A stretch of DNA of 43,225 bases from Bacteroidales bacterium (lineage in GTDB: Bacteria > Bacteroidota > Bacteroidia > Bacteroidales > ML635J-15), in the NCBI GenBank assembly GCA_028686735.1, contig JAQUBO010000011.1:1-43225 (forward strand). Direction: 5' to 3'. How positions within the stretch are numbered: position 1 is the first letter of the stretch; each line of letters opens with the position of its first letter. This document shows positions 35,799-43,225 of the stretch, one piece after another. The position numbers were made by a program, and so were the translations under genes. The notes under the pieces are model-generated. The model was not told the DNA's origin and did no database searches. It saw nothing but the letters and a program-made list of their open reading frames with translations.

Positions 35799-36205
35799 TT
35801 AATTTTTAATGATTTTAAATACTTTTACTTCTTTGTTACTTTGGATAACTTTTATAAAATACGTAGCAGGTACAAGCTTGCTCATAACAATACTTGTCTC
35901 ATTTCCTGTAATTTTTTCGCTTTGTAAAAGTTTTCCTTGCATGTCGTAAAGTTGAAAGTGCAAAGTTGAAAGTTCAAAGTCCTTTACTTCCAAAGTAAGG
36001 TAATCGGTTGTTGCACGCCTTGTGCTACCGACCCGCTTGTTCCTGTGTTGTTGGTATAAATAACTTGTCCTGCGGAATAGCTTACCGAGCCTCCGCTACC
36101 CAAAGCGTTGCCGCCTGTGGTGTTAACGCTTTCTTGTGCTTGTAATCCTGTTATTCCAAGTCCTAACACAAGAATAGCACTTAATTTTAATCGCTTATGT
36201 CGCAT
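35799..36205 (-). pseudogene. T9SS-sorted surface protein with internal deletion
   Basis: The first part (from the ATG at 36205) encodes a signal peptide and SVNTTGGNALGSGGSVSYSAGQVIYT...SVAQGVQQP, then changes frame and stops (ITLLWK). The last part, in another frame, encodes DYLTLEVKDFELSTLHFQLYDMQGK...FKIIKN, the C-terminal part of a type A T9SS sorting domain. The linker and the YPNPTT start of the sorting domain that normally lie between them are missing. At the join the DNA reads GTGCAACAACCGATTACC, where both QQP and the expected TTDY would be coded by CAACAACC, so the loss may have come from recombination at that short repeat. A strong Shine-Dalgarno AGGAGGT (36211-36217) precedes the ATG. 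Confidence 0.82.
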
Positions 36206-36412
36206 TTTTTACCTCCTTTTTTAATTGTTAAGTTACATTTGCTTATTGTACTTTCGCTGTTGTTTCAGTCCTATGTCTGTTTTTTAATAAATACCAGTAA
36301 TAATAGTCCCAATCAGTTGTAGGACAACTATTTTATTAAGTTTTTCGTTTGCAATCATTACAATTTATATGGTTTTTTAATGTGTTTCTCATATCAAATA
36401 ATACATTTATTA

Positions 36413-36420
36413 CAAAGATA
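36413..36420 (-). promoter_or_regulatory. -7 promoter box of the T9SS/FISUMP locus
   Basis: TATCTTTG on the minus strand matches TAnnTTTG and would give a leader of about 200 bases. The leader holds a small hairpin (AGTTGT-agg-ACAACT, 36315-36329). No other gene is seen in 36206-36637. Confidence 0.5.
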
Positions 36421-36463
36421 TCTCTATACACAATACTTTAAGTAAGGATACTGTAAACAGAAA

Positions 36464-36491
36464 GTTAACAGCAGGGTTAACAATAAGTTAA
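36464..36491. promoter_or_regulatory. Phased GTTAA repeats upstream of the T9SS/FISUMP locus
   Basis: GTTAAC, GTTAAC and GTTAAT begin at 36464, 36476 and 36487, spaced 12 and 11 bases. They sit 44-71 bases upstream of the -7 box of the surface-protein locus. The same phased motif occurs in front of the RprX-like kinase gene. This suggests a binding site for a dimeric or tandem-binding regulator; it is inference. Confidence 0.45.
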
Positions 36492-36637
36492 TATTAAGTC
36501 GCCTCCACTCGTTCGAGTTTTGCAAGCCAAACAAAAAAGGATTGATTCGCAGTTGAGTAAAAGCATCATAGTATTTCAATGATTAGCCTTCGTTTAATTA
36601 AAGGATATTAATTCCTGATTACGAGAGTGTTTTATTC

Positions 36638-37399
36638 CTATATTTTACTGTTTATTTTTCGCCAAACTGTCTTTGCTGCAGCACAAACTTTACCAGTTCC
36701 TTTAATACTAATTGAGTGTGTAAATGATTTATCTATAATTTCATTTTTAGTCAAAGAAACAAGTTTCTGACCATATTGTGCCTCTGCAATAAATCTGCCG
36801 TCTATAGAATACAAATAATAATTTTGAGCTATTTCCTCAGGAACCGACTCTACTACCCACTGCAAATATTTAATATTATTTACGTGCTTATTCATGTCAG
36901 TATCATATCTATTTACATTAAATTCTAATTTGTAATCTGGATTTTCAACTGCTTTAATCTTCTTAATAATATCATAATCAATGCTTTCTTCATTACAAAA
37001 AGACCATTTTTCGATTATATCATCAGTTATTTGAATAGGTCTTCTTCTATCTATATCGAAGAAAACCCATAAGCCTTTGGATCTTCCAATAATGGTATTT
37101 TGTTCATCATAAATAATATTTTCTCTAAAACCTTTAATTTTAGTATATTTTGATAACCAGGTTCGAATAATAATTTTTTCTTTATATTTAGGATAACGAT
37201 CCATTTGCATAACCCCAGAAACTAAAACCCACCCAATATTTTGTTCTGCTAATTGGTATAAACTGTGGTTTATAGAATTACAGTGGTCAGCCGCTGTTTC
37301 TTCTAATAGAGTTAAGATTGTAGTTGGCGATGCAAAACCAAATTCATTCATTTCAAAATATCTTAGCTCAAATTGTTTATCAAAATAGTTTTTAATCAC
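36638..37399 (-). CDS. Acyl-ACP thioesterase
   Basis: The 253-residue protein is a double-hotdog FatA/FatB-like thioesterase that releases fatty acids from acyl carrier protein. The first hotdog has LLEETAADHCNS and GWVLVSGVMQMDRYPKYKEKIIIRTWL; the second has the conserved N-R-Y-D-T-D-M-N-K-H-V-N-N-x-x-Y segment with the catalytic Asp, Asn and His. The start is GTG, preceded by AAGGAAAGTAAG. It has its own full promoter (37436-37465). No fatty acid synthesis genes are adjacent. Confidence 0.9.
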   Translation of the reverse strand: MIKNYFDKQFELRYFEMNEFGFASPTTILTLLEETAADHCNSINHSLYQLAEQNIGWVLVSGVMQMDRYPKYKEKIIIRTWLSKYTKIKGFRENIIYDEQNTIIGRSKGLWVFFDIDRRRPIQITDDIIEKWSFCNEESIDYDIIKKIKAVENPDYKLEFNVNRYDTDMNKHVNNIKYLQWVVESVPEEIAQNYYLYSIDGRFIAEAQYGQKLVSLTKNEIIDKSFTHSISIKGTGKVCAAAKTVWRKINSKI

Positions 37400-37435
37400 C
37401 TTACTTTCCTTTAATTGTTTTTATTTAGCATAACG

Positions 37436-37465
37436 CAAAATTAGCATTTATAGTTTATTTACAAA
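37436..37465 (-). promoter_or_regulatory. Thioesterase promoter (TTTG-N18-TAATTTTG)
   Basis: On the minus strand TTTG (37462-37465) is 18 bases upstream of TAATTTTG (37436-37443), a full Bacteroidetes consensus, about 37 bases before the GTG. It sits directly after the dnaK terminator. Confidence 0.78.
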
Positions 37466-37475
37466 AGTGTTAGTA

Positions 37476-37505
37476 AAAAAAAAGAGGTAAACTTTCGCTT
37501 ACCCC
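37476..37505 (-). terminator. Probable terminator of dnaK
   Basis: A short stem (GGTAA 37486-37490 with TTACC 37499-37503) and an eight-base loop are followed on the minus strand by a run of T. The stem is weak but the position after dnaK fits. A near copy of the same segment is present at 33847-33900. Confidence 0.5.
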
Positions 37506-37574
37506 TTTAAAACCACCATTATGAAAAATTTAATTACTTTGTGTTTGTTCAAACACTTTCATTATCAACAATTG

Positions 37575-39497
37575 TTATTTAACTTCTTCAAAATCTACAT
37601 CTGTAACTTCATCGTCGCCATTTTCGTTTTGGGAGTCTGGCTGTGCTTGTGGATCTGCTGCTCCTGAATCGGTAGGATTAGCTCCACCTGCCTCTTGTTG
37701 AGCATTGTACATATCCTGCGATGCTGCTTGAAACACAGTATTAAGTTCTTCCATTGAAGCGTCAATACCCTCTATGTTTTCAGCTTTATGTGCATCTTTT
37801 AATTTTTGTAATGCTTCGTCAATTGGTTTACGTTTATCGGCAGGTATTTTATCACCATATTCTTTAAGTTGTTTCTCTGTTTGGAAAATAACTGAATCTG
37901 CCTGATTTAATTTATCTATTTTTTCTTTTGCAATTTTATCAGCTTCTGCATTTTGCTCAGCTTCTTCTTTCATTTTTTTGATTTCATCTTCTGACAATCC
38001 TGAGGAAGCTTCAATGCGTATTGATTGTTCCTTGCCAGTACCTTTATCTTTTGCACTAACTTGTAAAATACCGTTTGCATCAATATCAAAAGTTACTTCA
38101 ATTTGTGGTACTTGACGTGGAGCAGGTGGAATACCATCTAAATGAAAGCGTCCAATAGTTTTATTGTCTTTTGCTAATGATCTTTCTCCTTGCAGAACAT
38201 GAATCTCTACAGAAGGTTGGTTATCAACAGCAGTAGTAAATGTTTCTGATTTTTTTGTTGGTATAGTTGTATTTGATTCAATAAGTTTTGTCATAACACT
38301 ACCCATTGTTTCGATACCAAGCGAAAGCGGTGTAACATCTAGCAATAATACATCTGTAACTTCACCTGTTAATACGCCACCTTGTATTGCTGCACCAACT
38401 GCAACAACTTCGTCGGCATTAACACCTTTTGAGGGAGTTTTACCAAAAAACTCATTAACTTTTTCTTGAATTGCAGGAATACGAGTTGAACCTCCAACTA
38501 AAAGAATTTCATCAATATCAGAAACAGAATAACCCGAGTCTTTAAGTGCAATTTTACAAGGTTCGATAGTTGCATTTATAAGTTTGTCTGATAACTGCTC
38601 AAACATCGACCTTGATAATGTTCTAACAAGATGTTTTGGAATACCATCAACTGGCATAATATACGGAAGATTTATTTCGGTACTTGTTGAGCTAGAAAGT
38701 TCGATTTTCGCTTTTTCAGCAGCCTCTTTTAATCTTTGAAGTGCCATTGGGTCTTTGCGAAGATCAATGTTTTCGTCTTTTTGGAATTCTTCTGCAAGCC
38801 AATTTATAATCACTTGGTCAAAGTCATCGCCACCAAGATGAGTATCTCCGTTAGTTGATTTTACTTCAAAAACGCCATCACCTAACTCAAGAATTGAGAT
38901 ATCAAATGTTCCACCACCAAGATCAAATACTGCTACTTTCATGTCTTTATTCTTTTTATCAAGACCATAAGCAAGAGCTGCGGCAGTAGGCTCGTTGATA
39001 ATTCTTTTTACAGTTAAGCCAGCAATTTCTCCAGCTTCTTTTGTTGCTTGACGTTGAGAGTCGTCAAAGTACGCAGGAACAGTAATAACCGCTTCAGATA
39101 CTTCATGACCCAAATAATCTTCAGCAGTTTTTTTCATTTTCTGAAGAATCATTGCAGAAATTTCTTGTGGAGTATATTTTCTGTCTCCAATTTCTACTCG
39201 TGGTGTGTTATTATCTCCTTTTATTACTTTATAAGAAACTCGATTAACATCCATTTTTAAATTATCGAACTTCTCTCCCATAAATCTTTTAATTGAAAAG
39301 ACGGTTTTTTGAGGATTGGTAATTGCTTGACGTTTTGCAGGCTCTCCAACCTTACGCTCGCCATCTTTTAAAAAACCCACAATTGATGGGGTTGTTCGAT
39401 TTCCTTCGCTGTTAGGAATTACAACAGGTTCGTTACCTTCCATTACGGCAACACATGAGTTTGTTGTTCCTAAATCTATTCCAATAATTTTAGCCAT
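37575..39497 (-). CDS. dnaK: Chaperone protein DnaK (Hsp70)
   Basis: DnaK folds and refolds proteins with DnaJ and GrpE in the cytosol. The 640-residue protein has the nucleotide-binding motifs [20 protein letters not shown] and [12 protein letters not shown], the [10 protein letters not shown] linker, the substrate-binding domain and a helical lid, and ends with the [13 protein letters not shown] tail. Length is normal. No dnaJ or grpE is adjacent. No clear TAnnTTTG box was found close to its ATG, so regulation is not readable here. Confidence 0.98.
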   Translation of the reverse strand: MAKIIGIDLGTTNSCVAVMEGNEPVVIPNSEGNRTTPSIVGFLKDGERKVGEPAKRQAITNPQKTVFSIKRFMGEKFDNLKMDVNRVSYKVIKGDNNTPRVEIGDRKYTPQEISAMILQKMKKTAEDYLGHEVSEAVITVPAYFDDSQRQATKEAGEIAGLTVKRIINEPTAAALAYGLDKKNKDMKVAVFDLGGGTFDISILELGDGVFEVKSTNGDTHLGGDDFDQVIINWLAEEFQKDENIDLRKDPMALQRLKEAAEKAKIELSSSTSTEINLPYIMPVDGIPKHLVRTLSRSMFEQLSDKLINATIEPCKIALKDSGYSVSDIDEILLVGGSTRIPAIQEKVNEFFGKTPSKGVNADEVVAVGAAIQGGVLTGEVTDVLLLDVTPLSLGIETMGSVMTKLIESNTTIPTKKSETFTTAVDNQPSVEIHVLQGERSLAKDNKTIGRFHLDGIPPAPRQVPQIEVTFDIDANGILQVSAKDKGTGKEQSIRIEASSGLSEDEIKKMKEEAEQNAEADKIAKEKIDKLNQADSVIFQTEKQLKEYGDKIPADKRKPIDEALQKLKDAHKAENIEGIDASMEELNTVFQAASQDMYNAQQEAGGANPTDSGAADPQAQPDSQNENGDDEVTDVDFEEVK

Positions 39498-39674
39498 TTT
39501 ATTCGTTTTAATTTTATTTATAATTTCAAATTGTTTTATTATTTCAATCTTCCCTTTTCAATTGTTATGCCATAGCAAAACCTTCCGTTTTTTCTGCATA
39601 TTTGACATAAATACCACTTTAGCTTATATTTTTTTGTCATGTTTGGGTGACAAAATGTCGCAACAATTAGGCCA

Positions 39675-39811
39675 GTCGGGATGCGACTTAGGCCGGTCAA
39701 GGGTTGCCAGTCGCATCCTGACTTAGGCCGGTCAAGGGTTGCCAGTCGCATCCCGACTTAGGCCGGTCAAGGGTTGCCAGTCGCATCCCGACTTAGGCCG
39801 GTCAAGGGTTG
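39675..39811. repeat. 35-bp GC-rich tandem repeat between dnaK and a T9SS gene
   Basis: Units starting ACTTAGGCCGGTC at 39686, 39721, 39756 and 39791 are 35 bases apart and nearly identical; the last is partial. The core GTCGCATCCCGAC also occurs inverted at 39675-39687 (GTCGGGATGCGAC), so the array can fold. The array is much richer in G+C than its surroundings. The -33-like GTTG of the next gene's promoter is formed by the end of the last unit. No spacers, so it is not CRISPR. The rest of the 390-base gap (39498-39674) holds nothing recognisable. Confidence 0.92.
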
Positions 39812-39829
39812 AATTACAAATATTTTGAC

Positions 39830-39837
39830 TATCTTTG
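39830..39837 (+). promoter_or_regulatory. -7 promoter box of the T9SS cargo gene
   Basis: TATCTTTG matches TAnnTTTG. Eighteen bases upstream is GTTG (39808-39811), three of four matches to the -33 TTTG, and it is part of the last 35-bp repeat. Confidence 0.55.
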
Positions 39838-39890
39838 CTACAGCATATTAACATTTTGACCAATTTAGTAACCATAAAAACATTACAAGC

Positions 39891-40811
39891 ATGAAAAACC
39901 TTATCTCTATTTTAGTTTTTGTCTTGATGTCGGCTTTGGTATTTTGTCAAGAATACGACCCAATTGTAAAAACCGGCAAGAGACTAAGTATTGGACATCA
40001 TTATATGGGACAACCTAATCCTACCGCTACAAATTATGAACTTATTGGTGATGACACTACGATTAATGAACTTCAATACAAAAAGCTTATGAAGTCTGAC
40101 ATGAACCATGAATTTGATCCTACATATACTTTAATTGGCTTTATTAGAGAAACAGAAGACCGAAAAGTATATTTACGAACTTTAGATAATTTAGAGGGTC
40201 TATATTATGATTATTATGTCGAATCTGGAGATACACTTAACTTTTACAATCCGTTTTTAAAATCTCTGTATGATGATTTATTGCCCTCTTTTGGAGCTGA
40301 TACACTGATTATTGTTGAGAATGTCGAATTTGTTAATTATGAGGGAGTTTTACGAAAAACTTATAATCTTCGGGCTTTTGGTGAAAACAGTTTGTCTCCT
40401 GAAACTTTTATTGAAGGTGTAGGTTCGATGTCTGGATATTATAATGCTGGATTGTACAAGTTTTTCGCTTTAACTGGATCTAGTATTTCCTTATTGTGTG
40501 CAGATGATAATGGAGCTATAATTTATCATAATGAGCTTTATGGAAATTGTTTTATAACAAATTCTAATCAAATTAAATCTGATGAACTGTCAATTTATCC
40601 AAATCCTTGTGATTCGAAAATTTGTATTACAACTCAAAATAATAATAAAGCTCACTTTAGCATAATTGACATAACAGGCAAAACTGTAATGACAAATTAT
40701 GTAACTAATAGTGATATATTTGATATAAGTGAATTAAAAACTGGGGTATATACAATTCGAGTTTGGTTAAATGATAAAGTTTATAATAAAAAAATAATCA
40801 TCGCAAGATAA
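39891..40811 (+). CDS. T9SS-sorted secreted protein
   Basis: The 306-residue protein has a signal peptide (about 1-20, ending VFCQ) and a C-terminal type A sorting domain (about 230-306) with LSIYPNPCDSKI, FSIIDITGKTVM and a final KTGVYTIRVW...KKIIIAR. Cargo with this tail passes the outer membrane through the type IX secretion system and is attached to the surface or released. The middle 200 residues have no catalytic motif I recognise. Its promoter abuts the 35-bp tandem repeat. The gene is followed by a hairpin (in the 65-bp repeat) that should end its transcript. Confidence 0.88.
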   Translation: MKNLISILVFVLMSALVFCQEYDPIVKTGKRLSIGHHYMGQPNPTATNYELIGDDTTINELQYKKLMKSDMNHEFDPTYTLIGFIRETEDRKVYLRTLDNLEGLYYDYYVESGDTLNFYNPFLKSLYDDLLPSFGADTLIIVENVEFVNYEGVLRKTYNLRAFGENSLSPETFIEGVGSMSGYYNAGLYKFFALTGSSISLLCADDNGAIIYHNELYGNCFITNSNQIKSDELSIYPNPCDSKICITTQNNNKAHFSIIDITGKTVMTNYVTNSDIFDISELKTGVYTIRVWLNDKVYNKKIIIAR

Positions 40812-40815
40812 AAAG

Positions 40816-40880
40816 CAGAAAAGCCTCGATTGGGAGTCGAGACTTTTCAAAATTAAGCATTGTTATTTAAAGGAGAGTAT
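40816..40880 (+). repeat. 65-bp direct repeat with terminator hairpin, copy 1
   Basis: The segment is identical over 65 bases to 41117-41181. It holds a hairpin, AAAAGcCTCGA...TCGAGaCTTTT, directly after the T9SS gene stop, which is a good terminator. The second half ends in AAGGAGAG, a Shine-Dalgarno-like string, though no start codon follows nearby. Confidence 0.95.
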
Positions 40881-41116
40881 ATTTTGGATTTTATAAGTTA
40901 TTTAAATAAATTCCAAACTAATTATCTTATAATCAAATTCTGTACCAATATAAATATTAGCATATTAGCTGATAAATTGACATGATTTATTGTCATAATT
41001 GCAGTTTTAGGTCAGATACTGTTTATTATTTTGCATATTTTTAAAAAAAAAAATGTTTTTTTTTGGATAACCCCATACTTATTATTTTTTTTTGTATTAT
41101 TGTGTGTTGTTTAAAA

Positions 41117-41181
41117 CAGAAAAGCCTCGATTGGGAGTCGAGACTTTTCAAAATTAAGCATTGTTATTTAAAGGAGAGTAT
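41117..41181 (+). repeat. 65-bp direct repeat with terminator hairpin, copy 2
   Basis: Perfect copy of 40816-40880, offset by 301 bases. The 236 bases between the copies are very AT-rich, with long A and T runs, and have no open frame of note. The remaining gap to the kinase gene holds only the regulatory region described separately. Confidence 0.95.
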
Positions 41182-41297
41182 TGTTTATCTTATTTAATTT
41201 TCATCATATTGTTTGTTTCTTTATTTTAATAAACAGTTGTAATGTTTATTTGTTTACAAAATAACGGCTTATTTATCACAAGTATTGTTTAAGGAAC

Positions 41298-41360
41298 GTT
41301 AAACCTTGTTAAAGAAAAGTTAATGCATATCCTAAAGCGTTAAAACAATGATTACATTTG
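41298..41360 (+). promoter_or_regulatory. RprX-like operon promoter with phased GTTAA sites
   Basis: GTTAA begins at 41298, 41308, 41319 and 41339, spaced 10, 11 and 20 bases, i.e. on one face of the helix. They run up to a TACATTTG -7 box (41353-41360). No -33 TTTG is present, which fits an activator-dependent promoter. The ATG begins five bases after the box, so the mRNA should be leaderless or nearly so. An OmpR-family regulator binds such direct repeats, and the gene downstream encodes one, so autoregulation is possible. Confidence 0.5.
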
Positions 41361-41364
41361 CTTT

Positions 41365-42888
41365 ATGAAAAAAAGACGGATGGTAAATGGTATTGTATTG
41401 TTAATGTCAGTAGCATTGATATTAATAATCGTAATGCAAACAATACACCTTACTAATTCATATAACAGAACAGAGGAAATGCTTGATCGAGGTATTAGTG
41501 AAGCAATCTCACGAACTTTAGTTACTTTACAAAAGCACGATGCGGTGTTTTTTGTTTATGATAAGCTAAATCAATCAAACCGAAGTATTGACAGCATCTT
41601 CCCTATTGACCCTTACATGAGTCATCTTGGTTTAAATCCTGCTTTTAGTCAAATTTCTGGGGGCATGGAAATAAAGATATCATATCCTGGACAAGGAATA
41701 GGAACAGGTAATTTTACATATTCGTTTTATTCAGGAGTAAATGATTTTTCGACTGTAGAAGAATTTATGCAAAATCAATTTGCCGAGCAGCAGATGGAGT
41801 TTGACCAAATTGTGATGCAGCTCGAAACAGAGTTTATGCAAAGAGACATTCCAATTGAACAAAGATTTAATACTGCAACTGTTAATAATATTCTCGAAAA
41901 ATCGCTTTCGTCAATGGGTTTAAACCTTGACTTTGAGTTTGCAATTACAGATGATAATAACCATATTAAAATAAAATCAAAGAACTTTAACCCAGATAGG
42001 TCGTCTCATTGTTATAAATTTAATATGATGCCAGGTTCATTATTTTCAAACCCCGACATATTACTGGTTGACTTTCCAAATAAGAAGGAATATGCACTTC
42101 AGTCGATATACGCACAGTTAGCAACCTCGATAGTTTTAGTGTTAATCTTTATTTTGGTCTTTGGTGCAAGTTTATTTGCTCTTATACGTCAAAAAAAACT
42201 TACTGAGATTAAAAATGATTTTATTAATAATATGACGCACGAATTTAAAACCCCTATTGCTACCATAAAGCTTGCTGCGTCATCAATAAAAAATGAAAAA
42301 ACTCGGTCTAATGAACTTGCAATGACTAAAATGTTAGATATTATATCGCAAGAAACAAATAAAATGAATCATCATATCGAGCAAGTACTCCAAATGGCTA
42401 TGCTGGATATTCAAAATTTAGAAATTAACAAAACAAAGGAAAATATAAATGATATTGTTACAGATGCAGTAAATAATATCGAACTAGTAATTGAAGAAAA
42501 TGGTGGCTTAATCGAACTTAAGATTTGTGCAGAAAATATAAAGATACCTGTTGACAGAGACCTTATGACTAATGTTTTAAGTAATCTGTTAGATAATGCA
42601 ATAAAATATTCAAAAGAGTTCCCCGAAATTACTGTTACAAGTTTTGTAAAAGATGATAAATATAATATCTCAATTGAAGATAAGGGAATAGGAATGAGTA
42701 AAGATGTGCAGAGTAAAGTTTTTGACCGTTTTTATCGTGCTCCAATGGGCAATGTTCACAATATTAAAGGCTTTGGATTAGGCTTGAATTATGCATTCGA
42801 GATAATTTCTGCACACAAAGGCAATATTACGGTTAAAAGTGTGCAGGGCAAAGGGAGTACATTTACAGTAAGTTTACCACTAAAATAA
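41365..42888 (+). CDS. Sensor histidine kinase, RprX-like
   Basis: The 507-residue kinase has a membrane segment (about 9-27), a periplasmic sensor of about 220 residues without a recognised fold, a second membrane segment (about 250-272), then HisKA with NNMTHEFKTPIATIKLA (phospho-acceptor H292) and HATPase_c with NLLDNAIKYS, IEDKGIGM and GFGLGLNYAFEI. It precedes its response regulator by six bases. The layout and the regulator resemble Bacteroides RprX-RprY, whose signals concern envelope or oxidative stress; that link is inference. Confidence 0.92.
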   Translation: MKKRRMVNGIVLLMSVALILIIVMQTIHLTNSYNRTEEMLDRGISEAISRTLVTLQKHDAVFFVYDKLNQSNRSIDSIFPIDPYMSHLGLNPAFSQISGGMEIKISYPGQGIGTGNFTYSFYSGVNDFSTVEEFMQNQFAEQQMEFDQIVMQLETEFMQRDIPIEQRFNTATVNNILEKSLSSMGLNLDFEFAITDDNNHIKIKSKNFNPDRSSHCYKFNMMPGSLFSNPDILLVDFPNKKEYALQSIYAQLATSIVLVLIFILVFGASLFALIRQKKLTEIKNDFINNMTHEFKTPIATIKLAASSIKNEKTRSNELAMTKMLDIISQETNKMNHHIEQVLQMAMLDIQNLEINKTKENINDIVTDAVNNIELVIEENGGLIELKICAENIKIPVDRDLMTNVLSNLLDNAIKYSKEFPEITVTSFVKDDKYNISIEDKGIGMSKDVQSKVFDRFYRAPMGNVHNIKGFGLGLNYAFEIISAHKGNITVKSVQGKGSTFTVSLPLK

Positions 42889-42894
42889 AATATC

Positions 42895-43225
42895 ATGGAT
42901 AAAGAAAAATTATTGCTTGTTGAAGATGATGTGAATTTCGGATTTGTATTAAAATCATATCTTGAAATGAACGATTTTGAGGTAGAACTAATTAGTGATG
43001 GCAAGGATGCAGTACCAGCATTTAAGAAAAAACAATATGACCTTTGCATTCTTGATGTAATGCTTCCTAATGTCGATGGTTTTAGTATTGCTAGAGAAAT
43101 TAGAAAAACAAATAAAAAAGTGCCGATAATTTTCCTGACAGCTAAATCGCTCAAAGATGATGTGCTCGAAGGTTTTAAAGCTGGTGCAGATGATTATCTT
43201 ACAAAGCCATTCGACTCTGATGTGC
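42895..43225 (+). CDS. OmpR-type response regulator, RprY-like (partial)
   Basis: The frame opens with ATG at 42895 and runs off the window after 110 codons. The receiver domain is complete enough: ED at residues 10-11, phospho-acceptor D54 in YDLCILDVMLPNVDGF, the conserved Thr in PIIFLTAKS, and the Lys in YLTKPF. The run KSLKDDVLEGFKAGADDYLTKPF is very close to what I recall of Bacteroides RprY. The DNA-binding half would lie beyond the right edge. It is the operon partner of the preceding kinase. Confidence 0.9.
   Translation, partial: MDKEKLLLVEDDVNFGFVLKSYLEMNDFEVELISDGKDAVPAFKKKQYDLCILDVMLPNVDGFSIAREIRKTNKKVPIIFLTAKSLKDDVLEGFKAGADDYLTKPFDSDV

Noticed and set aside
39539-39751. 70-codon minus-strand frame upstream of dnaK
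   Set aside because: It runs through the 35-bp repeat units and has no recognisable domain or promoter.
39686-39811. Possible CRISPR array
   Set aside because: The 35-bp units are contiguous and have no unique spacers, and no cas genes are present.

Overview
The window is AT-rich bacterial chromosome from a member of the Bacteroidetes, probably a Bacteroidales/Marinilabiliales-like lineage. The evidence is type IX secretion sorting domains (YPNP-type C-terminal tails), FISUMP-domain and DUF-type secreted lipoproteins, many TAnnTTTG -7 promoter boxes (the Bacteroidetes sigma factor signature), almost no Shine-Dalgarno sequences in front of housekeeping genes, and an RprX/RprY-like two-component pair. 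No plasmid, prophage, CRISPR array or transposase gene is visible.

Layout. (1) 0.36-6.9 kb, minus strand: surE, a small membrane protein, lpxB and a SpoIID-domain protein packed with overlaps or gaps of a few bases, then rnz, and upstream of that rpsA with its own promoter and terminator. (2) 7.3-12.5 kb: a TonB-like protein, a gene remnant and palindrome, a secreted repeat protein with a MaoC-type hydratase, a divergent acyl-CoA ligase, and a decayed minisatellite with 146-bp units. (3) 12.5-20 kb: a beta-barrel protein, a GtrA-type membrane protein, a PIF1-like helicase with HRDC and HTH tails, REP-like palindromes, a hybrid histidine kinase, a MITE-like element and a small Cys-rich protein. 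(4) 20.3-24.6 kb: mnmE, tRNA-Asp, and a kinase-RapZ fusion gene beside anmK, which points to amino-sugar/peptidoglycan recycling. (5) 24.7-30.7 kb: two tandem universal stress proteins, pheT and a K+/H+ antiporter. (6) 30.9-34 kb: a second MITE-like element, a lipoprotein, and a panB-rluA-type operon. (7) 34.1-36.5 kb: a higher-GC, Shine-Dalgarno-bearing surface-protein locus whose two genes are both broken. (8) 36.6-43.2 kb: acyl-ACP thioesterase, dnaK, a 35-bp tandem repeat, a T9SS cargo protein, a duplicated 65-bp terminator segment, and an RprX/RprY-type two-component operon running off the right edge.

Most of the window is core metabolism and translation. The unusual content is the kinase-RapZ fusion beside anmK, the several families of intergenic repeats, the decayed surface-protein locus, and helically phased GTTAA repeats in front of both the two-component operon and that locus. 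I did not find a clearly undescribed defence or mobile system; the kinase-RapZ/AnmK pair and the repeat families are the best leads.
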